Of a stretch of DNA of 64,000 bases, positions 47,385 through 58,152 are shown in pieces (the stretch's first letter is position 1; each line of letters opens with the position of its first letter). Position numbers and translations under genes: made by a program. The stretch is from Marisa cornuarietis. Taxonomy: Eukaryota; Mollusca; Gastropoda; Architaenioglossa; Ampullariidae. The DNA is taken from positions 3,100,001 through 3,164,000 of the forward strand of contig SMMW01000559.1 of NCBI GenBank assembly GCA_004794655.1, given 5' to 3'. The notes beneath the pieces were generated by a model. That model did not search any database, was not told where the DNA came from, and saw only the letters and a program-made list of their open reading frames with translations.

Positions 47385-48196
47385 AAAGAGATTCTTAGGT
47401 GTCTCAGTGAAAGCATCGAATAGACTTGTATATAGGGAGGCAGGTTTCCTTTTTATATTGTATCAGCCACCAAATGCATGAAATTCTGGCTACGCTTACT
47501 GAGATTAACAAGCACGAGATACTCTAGAAAGGCGTATGATATGCTTTACTTACTGGACAGTCGGGGGTACGGGAGTTGGGTTTCCAAAATACGTGTGGGG
47601 CTGTCGTCTGCTGGGTTTGGTCATGTATGGCTGTTTCAGCAAGTCGGGAATGAAAAATTGTTTTTGAAGAAATTTAGAGATAGACTGAAGGATATTTATT
47701 GTCAAGAATGGTATGCAGGTCTCCAAAATAGCGGGCAGTCTGAGTTGTGCAACAGTTTCAAGAGCTGCCTAGAACGGGAAAAATATATTGACATTATAAA
47801 TAAGATAAATATAAGAAAGGCCTATGCATGCTTTAGAGTGAGAGTATCAGAAATAAATAGCCATAGGTACCGTTTCTCACAATCCACAGTAGCCCTCCAC
47901 TGCCCTTTCTACCCAGGTTTGATAGAGGATGAAACGCATGTTTTATGTGTCTGTCCTGTTTATGCAAGTCTGAGAGAAAAATATTGTAAGACATTGAAGG
48001 AAGGAGCACATGTTCTCTCTCAGTTATTCTCTAGCACCAGTTAGTCGGTAATTAGACAGTTGGGTCTTTTCATATTCCTGATGTTAGAAAAACGTCGGTT
48101 GATAATGAGTTGATTAATGTGTACTTATAATACTATACTCATGGATGCCATCTCCCCCTTGGAATGGACTCATGGCCTACCCAATAAACAGGTTCT

Positions 48197-48288
<92 letters not shown>

Positions 48289-48289
48289 T
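47385..48289 (+). pseudogene. 5'-truncated LINE C-terminus with (TTTC)n tail
   Basis: An open frame at 47478-48044 encodes 188 residues (MKFWLRLL, RKAYDMLYLL, GFGHVWLFQQVG, FRDRLKDIY), ending in a zinc-finger-like HCPFY...DETH...C region. It is read as the C-terminus of a LINE reverse transcriptase. The frame continues upstream after a frameshift near 47436 (FLGVSVKASNRLVYRE, then GRFPFYI), so the methionine at 47478 is not a real start. The second zinc cysteine is Tyr (CPFY) where the relative at 20.8 kb has CPFC. The 3' end has CTCATGGCCTACCCAATAAA, then (TTTC)n at 48198-48289. Confidence 0.75.
48198..48289. repeat. (TTTC)23 microsatellite, LINE tail
   Basis: Twenty-three near-perfect TTTC units begin directly at the 3' end of the LINE fragment. 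Confidence 0.95.
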
Positions 48290-49705
48290 GACAGACGTCA
48301 AGTGCTGTGTAAACCATATCGCTTCTATCACAGGTTTAAAGTTAAGACCCCTAGCTTGTCTTCAAGTATGCAGAAACAAGGGCAGTAGGATACTACCTTG
48401 CCATTTATTTTTCCAGTAATGACAAGCGATAGGTGAAGAGAACTACTAGCCTTCATGTGCCTCCGCCACCACTAATATTATTCTTCCAATCAATGTCAAG
48501 TTTTCAGGCCACTACATCTGCTTTGTCTCTTCAGTCATGGAGTCTTGTCTCAGCAGAATTAGAACTATGAACTTGAGATCGCTATTTTAGGATTCTGTCA
48601 CAGAGAAAAGGAAAATCGTTACACTTTAGATACGTCGGTAGGACTTGATGCAGAAAAAAAGAAATGAAGAATAAACGAGGTAAGAAGAAAGGCAGAAACA
48701 AAGGGACTAGAGAGTCTGATGCACTTTGACATCCACTCTCTCCCTACTCTAGGTCATCCCCTTCCCCCCCACCCCCCGCTCACCTAATCCCTGTCCCACC
48801 AAAACGCATCATCCCTAGCTTTAACGAAAAATCGATGAGATGGTGAGGCGGAATGGCGGCTGTGATCGCCGCAGTCGATGTGGCGAATTGTACGAAGGTT
48901 GGACCTAGTGGCGCGACAATTAGACTCTCAAAACACTAGGGCAGCAGACTGTGATTGCCGCTCTACCCTTCATCGACCGGGCGATGACTCTCACCTCATC
49001 AAGAACATCATGAGGTCAGCAGACTGAGAGCAAGGTGGGGTGGCGAGGGGTAGGGGCCTACTTTCTTTTTTTTCCCCTGTGTGGTCTTTTATTGGCGTCC
49101 GAAACATGACATTTTGACGCTGGCAGTGCGTACAGTTCATGCATTTCTACAGTTGATGGTATTTTCATTTCTTTTCAAGCCGAGCTTTCAAAACCTGTGC
49201 GCAGACTGGTTTAACACAAATAAGCATATAAGCGTGCGCATCTCAAACTTAAAAAGATATTTGTACGTTGAAGTCTTAACTTACAGCTCTCAGACACACG
49301 TGCGCTAACGTTTTCAAGGTGTCGTGAATGGGTTGTTAAAAGAAACACATGACTTACTAGGTGTTTCGAGAAATCTTAAATTTCCAGTCATTGAAATACA
49401 ACCTTTGGCCATGGTTCGATATTTTTCCCCCACGTTAGAAGTCATGACGAAGGGGTGCACAGTTCACGGTGACTTGTAACGGGATCTGCCGATACCGATT
49501 ACTGTACTCCACGAGGGCAAGGGTGTAGTAGGGGGTGGGTAAGAGGAAGAGCTTCCTAGATACACACAGATAACAAACGCAAACTCACACATAACTACAA
49601 GGACTATTCATATATTAGTAAAGAACAGTTAGGAACAGGAAGAGTGAGATGCTAAACTGAACGTGGACTTCGACCGCACACATGCAATTCTCTCTCATCT
49701 CTCTC

Positions 49706-49745
<40 letters not shown>

Positions 49746-50237
49746 AGTAAAGTAGAGTTAAAAGGGGAAGATGTATGCTTTGAGATGGAAAATGCTTTCA
49801 TCTAGTTTGAATTTTGCACTGACAGTAATTATGAAGGGGTTTTGTGGTTGTCTGCTTACTTTGTCCTTTTTTATGGGAGGAGAGGGATGGTAGAGAAAGG
49901 GTCTAACGGATGGGTAAGGAAGGTCGAAATAACCGGAAAAGAACATCAGCTGAAGATGAAAGTGAGATACTCGTGTTGAAGGCAGTTGAATACCAAGTGA
50001 TTTCCTTTATTGGGCAGTAAAGAAGTAGCCTGTTGATAGCAGAAGGTCGTAGGATGAAAAATCTCCCTGTCCACCACATAGTTTACTTCCCCTGTGGCCG
50101 CTAGGACCCTTTTCCTTTACATGACCTAATTTACGTAAATGTCAAAGGTGCTGGGTCTGGTATCCGAGCCTTACAACTTTGGCATAACCTCGTATATCTG
50201 ACATTTTAAAGGTCCTAGTGAGGCAGATCTTTTTTTC
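48290..50237. other. No gene seen
   Basis: Contains a C-rich patch near 48763-48778 and the (CT)(CA) microsatellite at 49708. Otherwise featureless. Confidence 0.6.
49708..49745. repeat. (CT)n(CA)n compound microsatellite
   Basis: CT repeats switch to CA repeats at about 49729. Confidence 0.95.
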
Positions 50238-50590
50238 TAATGACTAGGTAAAGCTCGGTACAAGATATTCTTTCCAAAATTCTGGGCGATGACTACGTAA
50301 AGCTTGGTGCAAGATATTATTTCCCAAACTCTGGGCGAATGCCCCCCCCCCTCTCTCTCTTCTGTTCTCGAGAAACACTCCTGCAAACATCATGTTTATA
50401 CACAGAATTCTTTTATTAACATACAGCTCTCCCATTGGCTGAGACCTTCACAACGCAAGCTTATCCATGTACAATCCTGACGTCAGTGTTGCTGACCTCT
50501 TTCTGTGCATGGTGATGTTTTTATCTCGAGAAAAAAATTATCCAGATTTTGGGGAATAGTATCCCCCGCTGAGCTTTACCCAATCGATAG
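50238..50590. mobile_element. Diverged MITE-like element with duplicated left end
   Basis: The left end has GGTAAAGCTCGGTACAAGAT as part of a 50-base unit that is repeated in tandem (about 50239-50288 and 50289-50338). The right end near 50553-50585 carries an inverted, about 70% similar version (GGGAATAGTATC...GAGCTTTACCC). The interior has TGTTCTCGAGAAACACTCCT. A partial relative lies at 34302-34410. Confidence 0.5.
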
Positions 50591-51879
50591 GAAAAATACT
50601 GAACCTCGTTAGACCTTTAAACGCCCAACAGAAAAAAGTTTGAATTGGTACTGTTTTTTTTCTAGAAAACTTGTCTTCTCTCTCTGTGTGTGGTCTTTTC
50701 CTGATTCTACCTAGTCCATTCTCTTCTACCTTTGCCACAAAGTCCATTTCGCTTGTTCTTGACAGCTAGCAATTCTGAACATAATGCATTGGAAGGCCAG
50801 GAATAGGTGCCAATGAAGTTTGAATTATGAATAAAAGTATCTCCATTTGTCTTTGTACTTCTATTAAAAGTACACCTATCGCTTTTGGAAAACTACCCTG
50901 ACCAGCTTCTTGGGCATCACAATAGATAACGCGCTCTGCCTACATCTTGTTTTGTTTAAGTTTTGTGAATATTTTCTCTACCCCGTTCCCTTCTCACTTC
51001 CCGCAAAATAACATGCAAAGAAACACACACACAAAAACAAAACAAAACATCATTCCGTTCACACTGGCCAAATCTCATCCCCATCCTTTTTTTTCTTTAC
51101 AAAAAAAAAAATTCCCTTAAAAATTTTTTTTTCGCTGGAGAACAAAGACCAGCCCTGTAGCCACTTCAATGTTTACAATCGAATCAGGACCTCCTGTAGC
51201 CTTGAATAGAGCTCGCTCGCCTGTGAGTACATAGGAAGTTGGCAACAAATAGAATCTATGTAGTAGAACGTATATTCTACACGCTTATTACACATCGCAG
51301 CAGCTTGCACGAGCCGAAATATTAATAGTGGAGAGTTCAGTCTGTCACGTGACACAGTTGTTCTCGGAATTTGTTCCATCCGTATTACTGTCAAGTACAA
51401 CATGGCAAACGTTGAAAGCAATGGGCCGTTTCTTTGCATAAAGATCTACAAGAGTGCACTGAAAACAGTAATTGGTGAGATCACGGATTTGACCATTTTG
51501 TGCGTGGGGGTGTATGTAGGTGCGCTATTCAGGGGAAATTTTTTTTTATTCAGATTTGTTGAAAAGTATCGCGGACTGTATCTTGCCAAGACATTCGGAA
51601 AAGTGTTACTTTAGTAATTCGTGATATAGACATGTCGCTTTAAAATAACAGTTGCTGTGAATATAACGGTGTGTTTGTTTGTTGCTTTGATTAAGTTAGG
51701 GGGTAGATTACAAGTTGATTACGTTAAGGGTTCGATTAAAAGTATGAGCTGGGGAAGGAGGGAGGCAAGAGCTTTGGTGAAGTGGGGTATGTCACGTGAA
51801 GCACATGAAGTATACAGGTACCTAGCTGAGGCTCGACTGGTGATGGTGACCATACATTGCATAGCTGATGGTAATTTAT
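50591..51879. other. No gene seen
   Basis: Contains CAAAA-rich and A/T-run sequence at 51024-51135. Opposed frames of 88 and 81 residues have no recognised domain. Confidence 0.5.
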
Positions 51880-52800
51880 TCATTCGTTCATCTCTTGACT
51901 AGTGCCATTTGACAAACGGTTATCTTAGTCCGCCGGTACTGGTCAGGGGAAACAATTGGATATTCGCAGCATCTGAAGGGTCTCTCTTCCTAGGCTTGTT
52001 TTGGGCGGTAGGTAACAGGTTCTGCATGGAAACACCAGTCAACTTCTTCACACTTGCAAGCCAGTTCTTCTTTTGTCTATCTCGGCATCCAACCCCCTGC
52101 ATATACCCTAGAGGAGGGTCATAGTGTCGTGGAGGGTCACATGGCCTAAGCAGACCGTGGCGAGAAGAGATTTCTGGTGGACTATGAGTGTGTCGACCGT
52201 GATGAAAGTCATCGGTTTTATGTAACAGAATAATAGCTGCCTCCTCAGTTCTCGAATGTGTGGATTCTCATCTCTGTATCGGCAAGCAGGGGCCACATTT
52301 TACATCCGTAAAGTAGGATTGTTACTACAAGGGATTTGTACCCGTCTATGCTTGGTCGCAAACCTGATTGTGTTGCTGTGTCAGATCCTGTCCACCCATT
52401 GCTGCTGTCACTGACGTGATCCTGATGCGAATGTCTGTTGTAGACCTGCCAGCATTGGAGACGGTGGCTCCCAGGTACCTGAAGCTGTTCCCCTCCAGGA
52501 GCTGCACGCCCCTCATTTAAATCTTTGCTTTGCCGTTTCCGTTGGTATTAACCGTGACTTTGCTCACGTCGACACTGTTCTCCATTCCATGTCAGTCTGT
52601 GGGTAAGGTCTTGCAGTTCTCTGCTGGTGCCTGTCGTTAGACTGCTGTCATCTGCAGAGTGCATGTTGCATAGGAACCTCCCACCGATCTAAATAGAGGT
52701 GTAAATGGCTTCTCACGTGGTGTTTTCCATAAAGATTTGAGCAGTGCCGATTACAGGATACCCTTGATGAACACCCACTGGGGAGAAAAAAAAAGTTAAG
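51880..52800 (-). pseudogene. RTE-like LINE reverse transcriptase, 5'-truncated
   Basis: The minus strand gives, in order, IGGRFLCNMHSADDSS (box near 52643-52657), ELQDLTHRLT, FRYLGATVSNAGRSTTDIR (near 52465), ILLYGCK (near 52300), DTEMRIHTFEN and CRDRQKKNWLASVKKLTG (51920-52102). This matches the order of RTE-type reverse transcriptases from the catalytic box to the C-terminus. The catalytic ADD survives, but several stops and frameshifts interrupt it. The minus-strand 3' end is TAGTCAAGAGATGAACGAAT with an ATGAATGA-like tail, shared with the copy at 53.9 kb. Confidence 0.8.
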
Positions 52801-53584
52801 TCTATCTAAGATTATGGTGTGGGGACGAAGGGCGAAATAGGACTCCTACAGCACACGATAGCAAAATGAAACCTGGAGATGGAAATCATATATGTTATTT
52901 AAGGATTTTTATAGGCTGGTGATACAGGGCTATGGGTTAACGACCTTTAGAGAAGGCAAACAAGAAAGACACCTTAACCCTAATGTTCAAATAAAGTTTG
53001 AGATGAGAATCCAGAAGGCAAACACATAAAGAAGCTTCTTTTGGTCGCGAGCTGGTAGCTACCATAATTAGAAGATTTTTCCATTTTACATTGTGACAGT
53101 CGAAAAATTATAGATGCGTGCCCGCGTGCAAAGTTTCGTGCTGGAAAAAAGACAAAACAAACAGCAAAGGTTCTAGACCCTTGTGGAAAAGCTTGCATTC
53201 GAGTTGAAACAGAAGTAGGTTCCAACGAGGTGGCGATAAGTTGGAGGTCAGGCGTCAGCGGGTCGTGTTGTAGCTGCTGCATGTTGTGCCCTCCCCACCA
53301 TCATCATGATCCCTTGTGTCGCGTTCCCCTCCCGCTTGTTGAGGCTACAAACACCTAGAATGACTCCAGAAGGCGCGCGCATGCGCGGCGCTGTGCTACA
53401 CGTGCTGCCTGTCGTAGGTGAGGCATTTTGTACTTGTTCTGTTGTATGTGGTCACGCTCTGTAAATAATCACAGCATTTCTCCTTTGTGCTCTTCACCTG
53501 TTCACCTAATAAATAAAACCAAAAAAACATCGACACTTCAGCCTCGTTGATTCTGTGTTGAGAATTAATATGCGCACCTGGATA

Positions 53585-53637
53585 TGTGTGTGTGTGTTTG
53601 TGTGTTTGTGTGTTTGTGTTTGTGTTTGTGTGTGTGT

Positions 53638-53678
<41 letters not shown>
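53585..53678. repeat. (GT)n with TTTG variants
   Basis: A GT array with regularly spaced GTTTGT interruptions in its first half, then a purer second half. Reading frames give His-Thr or Cys-Val runs only. Confidence 0.95.
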
Positions 53679-53684
<6 letters not shown>

Positions 53685-53889
53685 AGAGAGCGAGAAAAAG
53701 GGACAAAGAGAGGTTCGTCACGCTTTGCGGAATAAATAAAGCCGCATGGAAAAATTAACAAATGTAAATATACAATGTTCATTTATATTTTTATAACATT
53801 CAGAAACCCATCCATCTCTCGCGCATTCTCTCTCTAGGTAACTAGATTTTAGTTTATTTATTATGTGATGTTACGACGAGAAAGATTAT

Positions 53890-54245
53890 GTTGGTGTGGA
53901 TGGGTTGTCTGTGGAATGTGTACGGTCCCAACATTCGTAAGACACCGGGAACCACTACCATCAACAGCCAAGCGACGTTGGTCACGTGACCCTGCACGAC
54001 ACTCTGTCGAAGACTGTCCTTAAAGGCATCTTGAAAGGAGGCTGATGCCAAGGTAGCCAGGGTAAGAACTGGCTTCTGACGGGAAGGTGGAGTAGTCATC
54101 CCACACAGAACCTGTTCATCATCGCTCAAAACAGGCCTGAGAGTGAGGGACCTTGTCACTCGTTAGATACCGAGTCTACCCATGTGCCCCTACATTTCCC
54201 AACGACCAATACCAGTCAAGAGATGAATGATTGAGTGAAGGAGAA
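53890..54245 (+). pseudogene. RTE-like LINE C-terminal fragment, same family as 51.9-52.8 kb
   Basis: The plus strand reads VRSQ, then GHVTLHDTLSKTVLKG (from about 53980), CQGSQGKNWLLTG and NLFIIAQNRPE, the tail end of RTE-type reverse transcriptases. It then has CAGTCAAGAGATGAATGATT, the same 3' terminal motif as the minus copy. Stops are present. The 101-residue open frame on the opposite strand (53854-54159) is a shadow of this element. Confidence 0.75.
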
Positions 54246-54954
54246 TGATGCAAACATTTGCCATGACTGATTTTTTTGTTCTATTCTTTGTTAATAACTG
54301 TGTACTTATAGGCCAGTGGCTTAGTAATAAAGATTCAATCGAATTCTCTCTCCCAGAGCTCCTTAACACAAACAGAATAAACAAAAAAGTGAAATGAATG
54401 AACTACTAAAACATATCTACAACAGGTATATCCATTTTTTTCTTTTAGAAATTTTGCGTGGAGTTAAAAATAGGAGTATACAAGTTAAGTTTAATAAAGT
54501 CATTGGACTTTGTAACAGTGCATGCCTCTTCCATTTGGGAGACTGCTGTCTGTCTTTAATACCCCAACTAAAAAAAAAAGGGAGGGGGGTGCTTTGGAAC
54601 CACGCCTTGACTTCATGATTCGCACATCAGGGACCGATTTTTCAACACTCTACTTTTCGCTGTCTTCAAGCGCCAAAAGGAACCCATGAGTTCCAGCTCT
54701 AAATAAATCCGAGGAGACTGGCGAGAAGAGGATGATGGGAAGAGGGCGGAGACCTGCTGACACTTTCCTCCTGCTGTGTGAGAGTTATTCTCCACTCTCA
54801 CGGTAGTCCTTATGTAATCTTTTTGTTTATAACAGTTTCTCACTTTGTTCACTTTTGATCGCCAGTCTTTCGCCCCCCGTCCATGGTCGTTCCTTTTCCT
54901 CATCCACAACCGTTGGTCTGGCTCTGCCCAGCGTGACTACTAGTGTTGAGGGAC

Positions 54955-55035
54955 TACTTTATTATTATTATTATAGTCGACTCAATGCGCTTTCAAAACA
55001 AAAAGTGCTGGGTGAGCGCAATCGAGCATTAAGAG
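54955..55035 (-). mobile_element. Retroelement 3' end with (ATT)n tail, minus strand (candidate)
   Basis: On the minus strand GAAAGCGCATTGAGTCGACT runs directly into five ATA/ATT units (54959-54975). It has the same AAGCGCNTTGAG plus ATT layout as the two plus-strand examples. Confidence 0.45.
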
Positions 55036-55849
55036 GACAGCTGGGAAAACAATAAAAGACTGTTTTCTGATTTTTCTTTTGGTTCGTTTTGATAAAGTCA
55101 TGACATGCTAAATTGTTTTCCCTCTTTATCGTAGAGGAAGCGAAAACTGCAAGCGTGGGAGGGTGAGATGTAATATTTTGGAAGGTGCTAACAAGAAATT
55201 CTGCATACTTTTCAAGAACTAGCTACTATTAGATATACAAGAATAAAATGGGACGTTAATGTTTGTGCTTTCCTTTAAACATTAAAAACGTTGTTAACTT
55301 TTAATAAATAATTTAAAAGTTGTTTTCTCAAAATGGACGTTTTGCAATAGATGCGGTATTGGACAGCAAAACATAGTCATAAGCATGCTGCACAACAAGT
55401 GTAGATAACACTTTTCCCCAAATGCAAAAAGCCACACAGCAAATTTATATCTGTGATTGTTGTGGCCAAATCGCTTTCCAGTTCTACCCATCTGTACCCC
55501 ACCCCCTTTTTTGTTTTTTATAAAGGCCTGTAACACACATACCACCTATAACAAAGCAAGTTTAGTATGAAGAAAACATGAAATGTTTCTTTTTTTCAGA
55601 ATGCAGTAGTATACCCCTAGACTGCATCTACAAAGATCTTATCATGTATTCTACTTTCATTTTATTTTATTTGCTATCTAATTTTGCGTACCTTTTTGCT
55701 TAGAAATATTTTAAAAATCCTTCTCATAGTCTACAAACACTTGTCTGCAATCAAGGAGAATAAAAATGTCATAGACTGAGGTGTCTGTAACCAGACAATG
55801 TATCCACAAGCTAGACGAACATAATCACTTCCTCTGCAGATTTATGTGA

Positions 55850-56065
55850 CACTCTTTATCCTTATTGTGTTTTGCCTGATTCCTCTTTTTGTCATCTTTA
55901 TTTGTATTTTATTACTTGTCTGCATGGTTGTTTCTCTTCCCGTCCTTCGTATTCTGTTCATGTCATCTACACGTCTTAAGCGCTGAGAGCATGCTCCTTC
56001 GTGGGCGTGATTATACGCTATATTAATAAATCACAGGTGTTATTATTGTTATTATTAATCTGCCG
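55850..56065 (+). mobile_element. Retroelement 3' end with ATT-rich tail (candidate)
   Basis: CTTAAGCGCTGAGAGCATGC followed by GTGGGCGTGATTATACGCTATATTAATAAA and then interrupted (TTA)n matches a common LINE/SINE 3' end layout, AAGCGCTTAGAG followed by (ATT)n. The coding part is gone. Confidence 0.5.
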
Positions 56066-56970
56066 AGCATGACACAGCTTTGTCGAGTTGGATGAAAAGG
56101 TCTTGGAGAATTTGTTCCTGGAGGCGATGCGAGCGCCGGTACGCCAGTAAACTGAGCTCACGCTAGTCAACCAATCAAACTAAACATGAGTCTACAGGTG
56201 CATAAGTAATGCATCATTTGCACTTCTATTGCCTTTGTCAGTGCGTGTGTCTGTTCGTATACGAGCATGCAAAATTAGCGAAGCCTTGCGTGATCATACA
56301 CTAAATAAATAATTTGTTTTGCATAGAAGACAAAATACCTCTCGTGCCCAACGATTCCCCACCCCACCCTTTCTTGCTGTGTGATTCTGACCTTTTCCCT
56401 TCCCACACCCCCGCAATGAAGCCGAAAGTGCATTTTGTTTGTGCTCTTCGCTACTCGCGGCTGAAGACTAAACCGATGTCCCCTGGCATTTCCATTTTGC
56501 TCCATCCTTCTACAATCGCAGGCCTCTCGTTATTCAGCACCCACGGGCTTGCGGTCTCTTGTGCTCGAGCAAACACCTCCTCGTTTGCAGACCGTCCCTT
56601 TGAAATGTCATTTGTGCACACGCTTGGTTTATGTATAATTCTTTCAGCGTTAGGCTTCTGGGACCCATGCCAGAAGGGAGTGGGGGAAAGCAGGAGGGTG
56701 TGTTTTGGAGGAGTAGGCGCGAGAGTGTCTGTATTGAAGAGCGGCACGATGCGCCCTAAAAGAGTGAGAAGGCTAGCCAGCAATATTGGACAGTGTTATC
56801 TGCGTAGGATCTGCCGCATCCTCGCTCGAGGAGGGGCCTGGAGGACCGACCCACTCGTGCTATGTTCTCAGCACCTTTTTTTATCGGTCACCAGTCCAAG
56901 AGAATATTATCAGTAACGCTGGGAACGACGGGAGTTCTTGCTTGTCATCCCCTAGCCAAATCTTTTCAAA
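56066..56970. other. No gene assigned; one 200-residue open frame
   Basis: The plus frame at 56314-56916 is open for 200 codons but shows no domain, and a 110-residue frame overlaps it on the other strand. It ends just before the SINE. Chance openness in moderately GC-rich sequence is the simplest reading. Confidence 0.45.
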
Positions 56971-57241
56971 AGGTAAGGTAAAGGTCATCCCATAACCTTT
57001 TCAGGTCGTAGGGGAGTGAGGTGTTAGAGACCCCACTTTTCTCGGGGCCAGCATTTACATGAGGGTGGTGCCAATCTCCTCTCCCTCGCTGCCTTACCTT
57101 CCCTAACCCACTATGGAGTCAGGTACCCATTCCCGTCAGCTGGGTCGACTGGGGGAAGTTTGCTGCGCTTATTGGGAATTGAACCAGCGCGCTCTCGGTT
57201 CGGAAGCCAGCGCTCTAACCACTCGGCCATCCGCTTCCCCT
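56971..57241 (-). mobile_element. tRNA-derived SINE, family A, copy 3, with intact target-site duplication
   Basis: About 271 bp, near-identical to copy 2, with tRNA-like head, A and B boxes, body and CTTTACCTTACC tail. It is flanked by a perfect 12-base direct repeat, AATCTTTTCAAA (56959-56970 and 57242-57253), which fixes its ends. Good conservation and the perfect duplication suggest a comparatively recent insertion. Confidence 0.9.
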
Positions 57242-57474
57242 AATCTTTTCAAACCTGAAAATGTATATTTTGTACAAGAAGAATATATAGATAAGTAAAA
57301 TATAGACTGATGATAGAGGAAGAGGACGATAAAGAGAGCAGAGAATCAGGGGAAAGAAGAAGAGAAAGACAAAAGATGGTGAGGATAGAGCAGATACGAG
57401 ACTTAACATGGCGATGAAGATGATGATGGACGAAGACGAGGTAAAGAAGGATGATATATATTTATATATATATT

Positions 57475-57475
<1 letters not shown>

Positions 57476-57514
<39 letters not shown>
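57476..57514. repeat. (GAC)13 microsatellite
   Basis: Thirteen GAC units follow a short TA-rich run. All possible trinucleotide frames stay open, which inflates ORFs on both strands. Confidence 0.95.
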
Positions 57515-58059
57515 AAAGAAGGAGAATATACACAAGTATTTAGATGACTATCTTGAGTCAGTTACCAGCACGCCTGTGGGGGAAAACCTTCAACTGATTC
57601 ATCACCAACGGAAAGGAAAGTGGGCCGTCAGGTCACTACTTGAAGTAGGTCGGAAGAGGAACAAGAATCAAACAGATCCTTGCCGTACAGCAGACACAAT
57701 CCGGATCGCTGAGAATTTCTAAACGTAGTCTGCTCAAAGGCTCAGGTTATATAATAACATCCTGTTTTACGGCACGGGAAATAAAATGGGACCATTTTGA
57801 GAGGCTTCGTATTCTAAATGTATTCTTACATTACATAGTGATCGCGGTTTTGTGAAGGAATGCTGTCAAAACTTCCAGCACATTATTCAAGAAAACAAAT
57901 CACTATTCTTGATGTCTATTATAATTGTTATAATTTAAAATAAATAAAAATATACAGTTGCACAAAGTATGCATCCCAAGGCAGTCGTGACTCGCGTGAA
58001 GTGATGACATGCGTGAATAAAACACTTACGGAGACCTCTTAGTATGTATATTGAATATA

Positions 58060-58105
58060 AGTAGTTCTCTTGTAAAGTGTATTGAGCGTTCTGATACATA
58101 ATTTA

Positions 58106-58152
<47 letters not shown>
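58060..58152 (+). mobile_element. Retroelement 3' end with (ATT)n tail (candidate)
   Basis: TTGTAAAGTGTATTGAGCGT lies about 25 bases before (ATT)n at 58107-58152. It has the same layout as the ends at 55.9 and 54.96 kb but is more diverged. Confidence 0.4.

Noticed and set aside
53854..54159. A 101-residue minus-strand open frame as a gene
   Set aside because: The plus strand of the same stretch reads as an RTE-type reverse transcriptase C-terminus, so this frame is its shadow.
56314..56916. A 200-residue open frame as a gene
   Set aside because: No domain, no similar frame nearby, and an overlapping long frame on the other strand suggests chance openness.
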